Below are positions 15,856 to 28,234 of a stretch of 64,000 bases of DNA, one piece after another. Below the pieces are notes generated by a model. It had not been told where the DNA came from. It searched no databases and saw nothing but the letters and a program-made list of their open reading frames with translations. This stretch comes from Brachyhypopomus gauderio (taxonomy: Eukaryota; Chordata; Actinopteri; Gymnotiformes; Hypopomidae), in the NCBI RefSeq assembly GCF_052324685.1, contig NC_135211.1:10261914-10325913 (forward strand), in the 5' to 3' direction. Both the position numbers and the translations under genes were made by a program. Position 1 is the first letter of the stretch. Each line of letters begins with the position of its first letter.

Positions 15856-16033
15856 CAGAGGTGTCAATTCCAGGTTCAGAAAGTAAAAGTCCTCACCAGG
15901 ATTTTGCTCAGGCTTCCTGGATTGTGTTGATTCCACTAATTTTATCTGGATTGCACTAATTAGAAAATCTAGCAAGCTTGAGCTAAATCCTGGTGAGGAC
16001 TTTTACTTTCTGAACCTGGAATTGACACCTCTG
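15856..16033. mobile_element. Palindromic hAT-type MITE, copy 2, inverted
   Basis: The same 178-bp length and arms as the copy at 15471, but the asymmetric centre is the reverse complement, so it sits in the opposite orientation 207 bp away. It is flanked by TATAGGGC (15848-15855) and TATAGGAC (16034-16041), a 7-of-8 target duplication. Confidence 0.9.
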
Positions 16034-16104
16034 TATAGGACATACAGGTGATACATGTATAGGATATATAAATGCTAAACATATAGGACATATATAGTCC
16101 TATA

Positions 16105-16620
16105 TATACACTATATTGCCAATAGTATTCGCTCGCCTATTCAAATTATCGGAATCAGGTGTTCCAATCAATTCCTGCTTTTACAAACATTTGTGAAAGA
16201 ATGGGTCGCTCTCAGGAGCTCAGTGAATTCCAGTGTGGAACTGTGATAGGATGCCACCTGTGAACTTTCATTGCTCCTAAATATTCCACAGTCAACCGTC
16301 AGCTGTATTAGAAGAAAATGTAGTTTGGGAACTACAGCCACACAGCCATGAAGTGGTAGGCCACGTAAACTGACAGAGCAGGGTCAGCAGATGCTGAAGC
16401 ACATAGTGCGAAGAGGTCACCAAATTTCTGCAGAGTCAATCACTACAGGCATCCAAACTTCATGTGGCCTTCAGATTAGCTCAGGAACAGTGCGCAGAGA
16501 TCTTCATAGAATGGATTTCCATTGTCTAACAACTGCATCCAAGCCATACATCACCAAGTACAATGCAAAGTGTTGGATGCAGTGGTGTAAAGCTGCTTAC
16601 CAAATTCAGTGTTGATTATA
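16105..16620 (+). mobile_element. Tc1/mariner remnant with decayed transposase
   Basis: Begins with a terminal sequence (ACTATATTGCCAATAGTATTC) and then encodes broken pieces of a Tc1-type transposase: MGRSQELSEFQCGTVIGCHL near 16200, and an open stretch at 16391-16615 with a helix-turn-helix-like segment (SSGTVRRDLHRMDFH). Several stops interrupt it and the DDE catalytic part is missing. A related copy in the other orientation is at about 28235-28650. Confidence 0.85.
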
Positions 16621-17830
16621 CATGTTGATAATTTTGTTTCTGATATCTAAAGCTCTACATGATTCTGGGTGGATCCACAAATTTTCGCCTAATTCTCCAC
16701 TTCCCCTTCTCACTCAAGTGAACCGAACGGAGTGGGGGGGGGGGACTAGTTTGTGGATGAAATGCTTCTCCAAATTCTTTGTAAGTTCAAGTAAAACAAA
16801 ATCCTGGATGTTTGTGAAATTCCACCTGGACATTTTTTTAAGTCTCAAAAAGAGGACATGTCCGGGTAAAAGAGGACAACTGGTGACCCTATCATAATGT
16901 TAGCACCTACAGAACATCCTTCCAGTGTTATTAGATTAAAACTTACTTTAGTCAAATCTTTGTAAATTAGTTCTCTTGTTTAGATCCACTATTCAGTTAC
17001 ATATAATCTTCAGATTTCATGGTGTATGGACAGTGAGAGCTGTGATGTCTTTCCACCGCACCCACGTGTTCACACAGGGTTGTTGAGAGTGGAGCAGAGG
17101 GTGCAGGTGTCTCAGGGAGCCCTCATGCCTGTGCTACCTTCTGTCTCTCTTTAGCTAAGCTGTTGTAGCTAGTTTTGCTGGAGACTCTGCTGCACTCTGT
17201 GCATACATATCTGTTTAAAGCATTTCAAACACTTTCTTTTCTCTGCCAAGTAATTTCACTCTACTAAAACATCCATGACAACCCCTGAGCCCATGTGTAG
17301 ATGTTTCCTAGACAGATTCTAACTAGTTATTCGTAATGTAATCTGAGCTTCAGCCTAATTACACTCTTGATTAGACTGATTTTATTTCTTTATCTTTTTT
17401 CACTGTTATATATTTAACTTGCTGTTCCGACTCTATTCCAATGCAATCCAAGCAACTGTATCCATTTTGTGCTGTTGCCATCTTTATCTTTCATTATTTT
17501 CTCTTTCATCTTTCTTTCACTCTTAGTGGATTTTGTCTTTACCAGTTTCACCTTTGGCTTTTTAGTGAGTTCTAGGAATATTCTAGAAAAAGTAGATGAG
17601 TTCTAGAAAACTGAATTAGCATTTTTTCAGTGAAAAATCTGAATCATTAAAGCTACAATCAATACTAAAAATAATTTCAGTCTTCATCACCACTGCAAAG
17701 CAATCAGATTATTTTGTTGCAATCCTTTTTTGAGGATACAATTTGGCATCATATATCATGTAGGCCTACTACTGACTGGCTTTCTCAAAAACATTAAACG
17801 CTGCTGCAAATAGTTAATGGCTCACTCTTA
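16621..17830. other. Intergenic with small repeat fragments
   Basis: A plus-strand stretch ending AAGAGGACATGTCCGGGTAAAAGAGGACAACTGGTGACCCTA (about 16850-16890; only key blocks matter) resembles a widely dispersed vertebrate repeat terminus. A poly-G run is at about 16735-16743. Nothing else recognised. Confidence 0.35.
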
Positions 17831-17833
17831 TTG

Positions 17834-18871
17834 TCACATCTAGCCCCCCACCCCTGTCAGTCATGTCTTCGTTGTCTTCCCATATGTTTTCCTGTCATAA
17901 GTTAGTCCTCCTTCCTGTCAATGTAATCACCTGTTTCTAGTTTGTTTGATCATTCGGTAGTAGTATATATTCCTCTTGTTTTCTGTGTAGGGTTAAGTTT
18001 TTTAAGTTAAGTCATTTCTGGCTGGTTGAGTTTCTCACATTTGTGCCTGTTCATGGTAACGGCTTCAGTTTGGTTTCCTTTGTTTTTCTTCTTTGGTCCT
18101 CTGTACTGTGTTCATATGTCATGTCTCAGTTTGTGATTGTTATCAGCTAGTTAAGATGCCGTGTGAGCAAGGTAACCCTAAACAGGGAAATTAGCCTGGT
18201 TCTTGTTAGACCATGTTCTCTATTGCACCTCCTAGCTCCTCAGCATTACACTTACCAGGTATACTGCCAAAACCAAGGGTTAGGTTTATACCCAAAAACT
18301 AGGGTTAGAGTTATTCCCAAAATCACTAAAACAGCTGTTAAACTGAAAAATAAAACATTGGATACATTATTATTTAACAACTACAGCCCTGTCTAATTGT
18401 CTCTAATTGCAAATTAATATAATTAAAAAAATATTTAAATATAAATGGACACCTTGACCATGCCATAGTACTGAAACTGCCCTCATGCATGATGTTGCTA
18501 TATCTTAGTGCTGTATTTGACACTGCAGGTAAGTAAAGTTTATTAGTGTTTTATTTATTTTACTTACTTATTTTATTTATCACATTGTCACAAAGTAGCT
18601 TTACAAGTGCATGGGTCAAACTCTCTAATAAGCAAGCCAGGGATGACCGTGGCAAGGGGAAAACTCCCTATGCATGGATTAGGATTAGAAACCTTGGGAT
18701 GACCAAGACTCAAAAGAGAATCCTAAGGTCTTTCAAGTGTTGGTTATGTTTCGTGTACGGACTCTCCCTCAGATTTGACCATGGCGTGTTTGTATGACCC
18801 TTCTTATGGAATGCCCTTTAATAAAACTCCCTCCTCTCAGTGTTTGTGTTCGCCTAATTGCTCCATGACAC
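17834..18871 (+). mobile_element. Possible solo LTR, interrupted by a dispersed repeat
   Basis: Starts TGTCACATCTAG and ends GCTCCATGACA (TG..CA ends). An AATAAA lies close to the 3' end at about 18821, then a TGTTTGTGTTCGCC segment. The repeat at 18535-18740 is nested within. No clean target duplication and no internal retroviral-type genes seen, so LTR status is tentative. Confidence 0.35.
18535..18740. repeat. Dispersed repeat, copy 2
   Basis: Shares with 810-1095 the ordered blocks TTATTTATCACATTGTCACAAAG, AGCTTTACAA, AAAACTCCCTA, AGAAACCTTGG and AGACTCAAAA. More diverged than copy 1. Confidence 0.65.
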
Positions 18872-19770
18872 CTGCGGCGTTACAAGACCACATGAGTCAT
18901 ACTCCCCTGGCATTGCACTGGCTCCCAATAAAACATCTAATTGCTTTTAAAATTCTTCTGTTGACCTATGAAGCACTAAATGGTCTTGTCCCACAATATC
19001 TTAGTGAACTCATTGCACACCATAACCAATCACGCCTGCTGCGCTCTCAAAATAATTTTTGAGTTCCAAAAATTTGCAAGAATCCAGCTGGAGCCTTCTC
19101 CTTTAAAGCCTCTCAGCTGTGAATCTTCCAGCTCCAATCCGGATTTTGACACAGTTCCAATCTTTAAATCTAGACTTAAGACTTTCCTATTTAATCAAGC
19201 CCTCAGTTAATGTAGTAGATATGGTGTGGAGCTCAGAGGCCCCCAGTCATTGAGTCTTCTGGTAATCTGAGATGTTGATGCTGTCATCCAGCCATGTCAT
19301 GTGTTCACTCTAGTTGTGACTTGGGTGGAAAGCAGTAGCTCCGTAACCCCTCCAGGTCCCTCTCTTTAGTTATGCTACTATAGATGAGCCTGTCAGAATC
19401 ACATGCTAATCACTGGTATATCCATTTGTATGGTTGTTTAATTTGATGTTTACATATTTAACCTGTATTTTGTATCCTGGTTATAAGCTTCTACAGAGAC
19501 ATTTCCATAAAAGCACGTAGACAATTGTCTGGATTTCCAGCAGATATACCGATGCTGTGGATGGAGGTGCCAATGCCACCAGCAGATGCACCAATGTCAA
19601 CTCCTACCTGAGGCCCAACAGCCACATTAGAGGGACTGCTGGGCCTAGAAAGAGAACTGTATATCTGGACTTGTACTAGCTGGGTCGCCCAATGGAGGAT
19701 GGGTTCCCTTGGATCTGGACACATGTGTTGTAAAAAGCACCATATAAATAAATTGTGCTTGATTTGACTA
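18872..19770 (+). mobile_element. Non-LTR retrotransposon (LINE) 3' end
   Basis: Encodes the C-terminal tail found in many fish LINE polymerases: LHWLPIKHLIAFKILLL, then ALNGLVPQYLSELI, SRLLRSQNN and FKSRLKTFLFNQA, split by a frameshift near 19060. The remaining 3' UTR ends in an AAATAAATTGTGCTTGATTTG-like tail. The reverse transcriptase core is absent; a 5'-truncated dead copy. Confidence 0.8.
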
Positions 19771-20889
19771 TACAGTAGTGTTCAAAATAATAACAGTCCA
19801 ATATGACTAACCAGATTAATCCCTATTTTTGGTATAAATTATATTACCACTTGACAAACAATTTACCAGTTGGTGCAGTAGATTCTTAGAGAGCCAAAAG
19901 ACTCACCATTCATGATATACATGCTATTGAGTCTGTGTATTTGAATAATTAATTGAAAGGGGTGTGTTCAAAATAAAAGCAGCATGGACTTCAATCAGTT
20001 AGGACAATCATTCTGTGATGAAACAGGTGTGAATCAGGTGGCCATTATTTAAGGGTGAAGCCAGCACATGCTGTACATGCATTTCTCCTTGAAAGCCTGA
20101 GAAATATAGGTCGTTCGAGACATTATCGAGACAATAATAGGTTGTTCAGCCAAAATGACCTCCAATGCTTTAAAATGCAGAGCAAAATCAGTGAGACATG
20201 GAAGAGAAAACAACACTACCATTCGAATGGATAGAAGAATAGCCAGAATGTTAAAGGCTCAGCCAATGATCAGTCTCAAGTTACCTGTGAGTACTGTGAC
20301 AGATAGAAGACGCCTGTGTGAAGCTAATCTATTAGCAAGAAATCCCTGCAAAGTCCCACTGTAAAAAAAAAGACATGTACTGAAGTGGATACAATTTGCC
20401 AAAGAACACATAAACTGGCCCCAAGAGAAATAAAGAAACATATTATGGACTGATGAAAGTAAAATTGTTCTTTTTGGGGTTCAAGGGCCATAGACAGTTT
20501 GTCAACTCTGAATTCACACTCTGAAGACAATGAAGCACTTGGGTGCAAGCATCATGACATGGGCATATTTCTCTTACTATGGTGCTGGGCCTATTTACTG
20601 CATACCAGGGATCATGGACCAGTCTGCATATATGCATATATCAGAATACTTGAACAGGTCATGTTGCCTTACGCTGAAGAGGAAATATCCTTGAAATGAC
20701 CCTAAACCAGGACTATTCAACTGGCGGCCCGCAGGCCAGAACCGGCCCTTTCGTTCGCGAATATACGTTTATGTTTATTTATCTTCATGTTTTGATTTGG
20801 AAAACAGTATGCAATGTTCCCAATGCATGGAAATAAAAACTATTATAAAGATTTTGTGCTTAACTGCTATTATTTTGAACTCAACTGTA
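19771..20889 (+). mobile_element. Tc1/mariner element with decayed transposase
   Basis: Imperfect terminal inverted repeats: TACAGTAGTGTTCAAAATAA at the left and the complement of TACAGTTGAGTTCAAAATAA at the right. Fragments of transposase are readable (20155-20364 with RIARMLKAQPMISLKL; later ILWTDESKIVLFGVQG, holding an acidic catalytic residue; then LGASIMTWAYFSYYG). Stops and frameshifts make it non-functional. Near 20707-20760 it carries a CAACTGGCGGCCCGCAGGCC fragment that looks like an inserted piece of another element. Confidence 0.85.
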
Positions 20890-21947
20890 GATTAAACCAT
20901 AACCCACAATAACATGATTTGTCTCTATATTACTTAATTCATACCCATTGTAAATTATAAGTGCTATAGTGCAGTTGTTGGCAATAATTTAGCGTTCCTT
21001 GCTGCTACAGTAACAACCTGTCAAAGTATCAGTCATTAGTATCATAAAGTATCAGTCATAACTTGTATCTAGATTTTTGCATGAACTGTTGCATTAATAT
21101 TTATGGCTGGCTTGAATTCTTAGTTTTATTTAGATGAAAACCAATCGAGTGCCGTACGTTATTGAGTGTTTTTTTTTTTACTCTGGTTAGCTCCATATAT
21201 TTACACACTGGATGTCATGGCATGTGAAAAAAAGGAACTTTATTGCCCATATGAAAGACTTACAGAAAAGAACAGTTCACACAAACTTACAGAAGACTTA
21301 CAGAATAGTTCACACAGATGCCTGCATAACATGTCAAGTAGCAGTAGGACATGTCTAAACTATTTTGCAAGTGTTTTGTTTCTTTTTCCTGTTGTGGAAA
21401 TGCGTGCCTCTCTAAAGATTCACTAATGTTGTTTTTGGTGAGGGTATCATTGTGGCTACACAGACACATTTTAATACTAAAGTTGCTCATGCATTCTTAT
21501 GTATATTTGAGCGAGACTGCAGGGTGTAATCATGTGACTCTGTTGAATACAACCTTGTGCCTGGAAGCTTGTACAGACACGTGTCATCCAGCAAATCAAA
21601 TGATGCGTGTTGAAACATCGAGCAAAAGTCTCGAGAATATCACACTTCCACCAGCAAGTAGGACTGTTTTATAAAGACCATTTAATGTCTCAACCCGTAT
21701 CTTTTCACAGTCACGGTATGCAAATACAGAATGCATCAACATCTTGTAATATTAAAACTCAGCACTTTTTTCCAAATCCAAAGCAAAGACAGACACTGTT
21801 GGGGAGGCGCAATATTAAGTTAAAAAAAAAAAGGCACAAAACAAATCTAACTTTGAACCCTCAAAGTATCACAGAATTCTTCAGACTAATTCAAGCATCT
21901 CTCTTCAGTGAGATGATGTTAACGGTCATCCACATCGAGAACTTCCA
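20890..21947. other. Presumed USP48 3' UTR and flank
   Basis: No coding exon recognised on either strand. TTTATT at 21239-21244 (AATAAA on the minus strand) is a plausible USP48 polyadenylation signal, giving a 3' UTR of roughly 700 bases. Confidence 0.4.
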
Positions 21948-24900
21948 TCAGTGTCCTAGTAACCCAGTACCTGCACGTTGGACAAAGTTCAGTGGAAGAC
22001 ATGACCAATCAGGTGTGATCAAGATGTGACAGCTAGCCAGTGACCAATCAGGTGTTTCAAAGGGGGTAATATTAACCTTGCTTGTGCACCAATGAAACTA
22101 GTACATATTTATAAAACCTGTTACTATAGTCCACCTAACAATATCAGATACTATAGCATATATGTGGCAGATGGCAATAGTCTTTTTCTTACCTTTAAAT
22201 CCTTCTTCAGGCAAACAAACTGAAAAAGAATATTTTCTATGATCATTCAAATGCAACTGGCAAATACACTTACTAGCCACTGTATTAGGTACACGTACTA
22301 GCCACTTTATTAGGTACACCTGCTCAAGTGCTCAGCAATGCAAATATCTAATCAGTCCCTTACAAGGCAGCAACTCACTGCATTTAGACAATTAGACATT
22401 GTCAAGACGAGCTGCTGAAGTTCAAACCGAGCATCAGAATGGGGAAGAAAGTGATTTAAGTAACTTGGAGTGTGTTGTTGTTGTAATGTGCCATGTCACA
22501 AAGCTCAAATAATCTCAAACAGGTTCTTGATTGACAATAAGTTCAATGTACTCAAATGGCCACCACAACCACAAATTGTCAATCCAGTAGAGCACCTTTT
22601 GGGTTTGGTGAAACGCAAGATTCACACAACGGGTATGAATCCATGATCGAGTGATCATAGACAAAATCTTTGAGGAATGTTTCCAGCACCTGGTTGAATT
22701 TGTCAACTTAATTTTGAGGAATTAAGGCAGTTCTGATGGCAAAAGACTGTGTAACCCGGTAGTAGCAAGTTGTACTTAATGAAGCGGCTGGTGAGTCACT
22801 TTTATACTAAGTATTCTACAAGTACAATTAGTTGATTTCCCCAGAAGTAAAGCACAATTAGAGGCTGCTTTTTATATTTTAAAGTACTTCTCACACTCAT
22901 ACACACACACGTGCACACGCATACACAAACACACACACAGCTAACCTTGATATGCATCGTCCATAGCTGCATAATCTGCAATAGGTTCATCGGCCTACAG
23001 CACAGAAAAGGGGTCATGTAAGCAAAAGCATGTAAGCCAGTTTCCTTGATCCTAGGTGAGGCTGTGGGTAGGAGGTGCACACTGTACCTTCAGGCATATT
23101 ATGCTCTCTGGGAAGACTCCAAGGCTGCCCAGAGTAGCTGAGTCATCAGTTAAACAGCGGCCATCGATAGTCAGGTTTTGGTCAAATGGAGCAACGGAGA
23201 ACGCATGCATGATCTGTAGAAACAACATCATATTCATGTTCAAAATACCTAGAAATATGCTTACTGTCAGCTAAATTAAGTGACTGCCTTGCATGGATAT
23301 GTATAAGGTTCTAAAGTAAAACTCAACATCATCATGAAGTTTTGGGTCTCGATAGCACATATTAATCTCACGTTAAAGGCACACACCTGGATTTTGAGTT
23401 CCTTCAGGGTCTGGTTTGCGGAGACGATGAGGGCTTTCTCCCCACGAAGCCTCCGGTGTCGCATACTTCTGCGGATGCCCGACCTCGCCGCGGCAACCGT
23501 GCAGATGATGGGGGGGGCACAGGACAGGGCCACAGCGGGACTCCCATCACTCAGCTTCTGCCGTTTTGCCCCGTCATCAGACTGCAGAACAGTGAGCCGG
23601 AAGGAGCATCAAACACCAATAATTCTCTCTTTGTGCAAGACGCTTTCAAGGAATGTTTCACTAAACTACATGTAATATGTCTGCAGAAGACACGGCTGTT
23701 ACTTTACCAACCCCAAGAATAAGGGTTAACATGAATTAGACTTAACGTGCATGAGGGTTAATGTTAGGTGTGTGAGTGTGTAAGGTTAACATTAGTGTTA
23801 AGGTGTGTAAGGTTAGGGGTGTAAGGTAGGAGTTAAGCTGTGTAAGGTTAGGGTTAGGGTGTGTAAGGTTAGGTTAATGGTGTGTAAGGTTAGGTTAATG
23901 GTGTGTAAGGTTAGGTTAATGGTGTGTAAGTTTAGGTTAATGGTGTGTAAGTTTAGGTTAATGGTGTGTAAGGTTAGGGTTAGGGTGTGTAAGGTTAGGT
24001 TAATGGTGTGTAAGGTTAGGGTGTGTAAGGTTAGGTTAATGGTGTGTAAGGTATGGGTGTGTAAGGTTAGGTTAATGGTGTGTAAGGTTAGGGTGTGTAA
24101 GGTTAGGTTAATGGTGTGTAAGGTTAGGGTGTGTAAGGTTAGGTTAATGGTGTGTAAGGTTAGGTTAATGGTGTGTAAGGTTAGGTTAATGGTGTGTAAG
24201 GTTAGGGTGTGTAAGGTTAGGTTAATGGTGTGTAAGGTTAGGGTGTGTAAGGTTAGGTTAATGGTGTGTAAGGTTAGGGTGTGTAAGTTTAGGTTAATGG
24301 TGTGTAAGGTTAGGGTGTGTAAGGTTAGGTTAATGGTGTGTAAGGTTAGGGTGTGTAAGGTTAGGTTAATGGTGTGTAAGGTTAGGGTTAGGGTGTGTAA
24401 GGTTAGGTTAATGGTGTGTAAGGTTAGGTTAATGGTGTGAAAGGTTAGGGTTAGGGTGTGTAAGGTTAGGTTAATGGTGTGTAAGGTCGGGGTTAGGGTG
24501 TGTAAGGTCGGGGTTAGGGTGTGTAAGATTAGGTTAATGGTGTGTAAGGTCGGGGTTAGGGTGTGTAAGATTAGGTTAATGGTGTGTAAGGTCGGGGTTA
24601 GGGTGTGTAAGATTACCTGGTTAAAGTCTGGGTCTTTCTCCCCTTCTACTTTGGGCTCATCTCTCTCATCTTCTGCCTCTGAGCCACTCATACTGAACTC
24701 AGGAGGAGCCTCCTTAATCATCTACAGAGCAAAGCACAGCAGGACAGGCATAACAGGAAAGAGAATGAAGAGTGAACCCTTTGGAGCATCACCTTCTAAT
24801 TCAGGATTCTTAAGTCCAGCTCTGGGATCTATGCATGTATTTGTAGGTTTGTGTGCTCCATCACATGCGATTCAGCTATTCCCTTTCAAAGGGCTTAATG

Positions 24901-25127
24901 TCTAGGGTGTCAGTTCAAGGGAAACAGTGTATCCAGCACAGCTGGTAGTCCTGAGCCGGCCGTGAGAGCCTATAGAAGCTCAAATCGGCAGAGTAGTGAA
25001 AGAAAACTCACCCGCTTGCTGTCAATGACCTTTCGCACGTAAACAGTAGCCTGTGCATATTCTCGCAAGTCCCTCTGCTGCTGGAATATAAAACCCTCAC
25101 GGCATTCTCGACACAGCTCTAACACAG

Positions 25128-25213
<86 letters not shown>

Positions 25214-28168
25214 GCATCAGAGACTGAGAATTTATCGGCCTTGGCCATTTAAGTTTACACTTGTACATCCTGTTTTCAATGTCAATCAATGAGACTCTCT
25301 TTACCTGGCTAGAGGTTAGGGTGGGTTACTACACTCAGCACGATACTGCTCATGGAGACTGTGCTGTGTTACCAGGATCGGTGCTGCACTGCACGTTAAC
25401 ACAAGAAGTGCCGCGCCTGTTTGACCTACTTATACCTAGAAGTGCCGAGCCTCTGTCTTTTGACCACAGCAGCCCCCAGAAAATTAATTTCTTGCACTGG
25501 ATCAAATTTCAGAATCCTCCTTTCATGACTTTTCGCAGAATTGTATAGACATTATAGAGAGGAGTGAGACAACAGAGAGAACGGAGTAGACATTATAGAG
25601 AGGAGTGAGACAACAGAGAGAACGGAGTAGACATTATAGAGAGGAGTGAGACAACAGAGAGAACGGAGTAGACATTATAGAGAGGAGTGAGACAACAGAG
25701 AGAACGGAGTAGACATTATAGAGAGGAGTGAGACAACAGAGAGAACGGAGTAGACATTATAGAGAGGAGTGAGACAACAGAGAGAACGGAGTAGACATAG
25801 AGAGGAGTGAGACAACAGAGAGAACGGAGTAGACATTATAGAGAGGAGTGAGACAACAGAGAGAACGGAGTAGACATTATAGAGAGGAGTGAGACAACAG
25901 AGAGAACGGAGTAGACATTATAGAGAGGAGTGAGACAACAGAGAGAACGGAGTAGACATTATAGAGTGGAGTGAGACAACAGAGAGAACGGAGTAGACAT
26001 TATAGAGAGGAGTGAGACAACAGAGAGAACGGAGTAGACATTATAGAGTGGAGTGAGACAACAGAGAGAACGGAGTAGACATTATAGAGAGGAGTGAGAC
26101 AACAGAGAGAACGGAGTAGACATTATAGAGAGGAGTGAGACAACAGAGAGAACGGAGTAGACATTATAGAGAGGAGTGAGACAACAGAGAGAACGGAGTA
26201 GACATTATAGAGTGGAGTGAGACAACAGAGAGAACGGAGTAGACATTATAGAGAGGAGTGAGACAACAGAGAGAACGGAGTAGACATTATAGAGAGGAGT
26301 GATGTTCATGTACATACTTTGTATTTTCTTTCTTTACTTAAATGTAATACTTTGAGCTAAAATAAAACACAGCGCTTCTAGTGTTAAGACCTTGCTGTGT
26401 TACTAGGATCAGTGTTGTACTGTACATTAAGTCTGTGCTGTTACCAGGATCAGTGCAGTATTGCACATTCCCGTTGTCTTGTGTGTCGTGAGTCTTGCAT
26501 ATGGAGATGGGCTGGTCCACCAAGAACAGTCTGCATATCACGTCCCATTCGGCAGGCCAGAGGAGAGCTATACTGTGCAACGACAAACACACACAGACAC
26601 ACACAGACACACACACAGAGTGAGACAGGCAGGCATGGAGGCAAATGATGAGTGATAGGGCAATAATAATTTAACACAGAAGCTAAGTGGTAATTTAACA
26701 AAACTGGACATTGACATTAGATTGCCAAGAGTGCCTTTTATTACCAATCTTCATTAAGGTTAGCATACCAGTTTATAATAATAATAATAATAATAATAAT
26801 AATTCAACACTGCAGTGCTTTGAGATGATAATCAACATGAGGTTCAAGCTGGGGAAGGTTACTCACTGCTGAGCGTCTCCCTGAATCATGGAGTCGTAGG
26901 TAAACATGAAGCCGCCATGAGGACACAGCAGGATGCTGTTCCCTACACTGGATACGGGGCTGGACTTGGCTGGTCTCCTGTGGTGGCACAAATATCACAC
27001 GTCATTGAAGAGAGGACACGGAACAAAGTAACCACGGAGATGTGTTTTGACTATATCACTTATGGACAAAATTTTCCAATACAAATGTAAACTTGGGATG
27101 ATATGGGAAAGACATATTTCAGAAACATTTTACATTAAGAGCTGCAAATAAATAATTAATTACATATTAATAACATTTAACATTAATTACATATTAATAA
27201 CATTTATTTTATGATCATTAAGGGTTTGTTATGCATTAGCTATTGCTTAATAACTTAAAAATGGGGAAATATACTGTTAACTGAAAGCTGAGGTTGTCAC
27301 CAGTTTGACTATGTACTAACTGCTGCTTATTACACAGATAATTAACTGATAAGTGTTTTTTTCATATAAATAGAGAGAGACAGAGACAGAGAGAGACAAA
27401 GAGAGTGCTTTTGGTATCATTTACTTAGTAGTAGTTACTGCATAATGAGCAGCTAACAAACATGTGTTATATATATAAGGTTTAATAAGTTACTGTAAAG
27501 TGTTACCAGTATTTCTAAACAATAACTACATAAAAAAATTCACCTGATGAATTTCCTCCACTCATCAACAAAGAACAGAGAAACTATGTACAAGACATCA
27601 GTATCCTGCAGACAGAGATAGATCACAGAGTAATCACATTCTTCTGAGTCATAAGAGTGAGTGTGAATTTTAACACCAAGGAAAAGGTAGGTTTAGATTT
27701 CTTTAAAAAATTCTACCTCAGCACACAATAAGAAAGCATGGTAGCAGCGTTAGGTGTGGTATATTACTGTGGTTATAAATCTACAGAAGTTACAGTAATG
27801 CTGCTAAACACATGTATTCACATGCAGTTACACTGATGTGGAACCTGATAGCAAAGCAGCAGCAATCTAGATGACTGTAGAACTTAAAAGAGGAACCTGT
27901 ACTACTGTAAATGATTTACTCACTTAAGAACAAAATGGAAAAATGCTGCTTAATGTATCTTTTGAATGTGAAGGTCCCACCTGGGGCCATTTCTGCAGTG
28001 AGGGCCGGTTCTTCTCCTGGAAGAGGTTAAGGAGGGAGCTCTTCTGTTCATTGGCCATCATTCGGTTCAGAGCTTCATTCTCTTTGCCCTCTTTTTCCAG
28101 TCTCTGAGAAATATATCATAATTAAAATATATACTATACTTTGCTTGACACGTGTGGCAGTTTAGTAC

Positions 28169-28234
<66 letters not shown>

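Noticed and set aside
23813-24721. 302-codon minus-strand open frame made of HTINLT-type repeats
   Set aside because: It is the translation of the telomere-like minisatellite joined to real USP48 exon 22; the exon has a proper donor at 24616-24617 and the repeat part is intronic.
23859-24905. Plus-strand open frames with VCKVRLM repeats
   Set aside because: Repeat artefacts opposite USP48.
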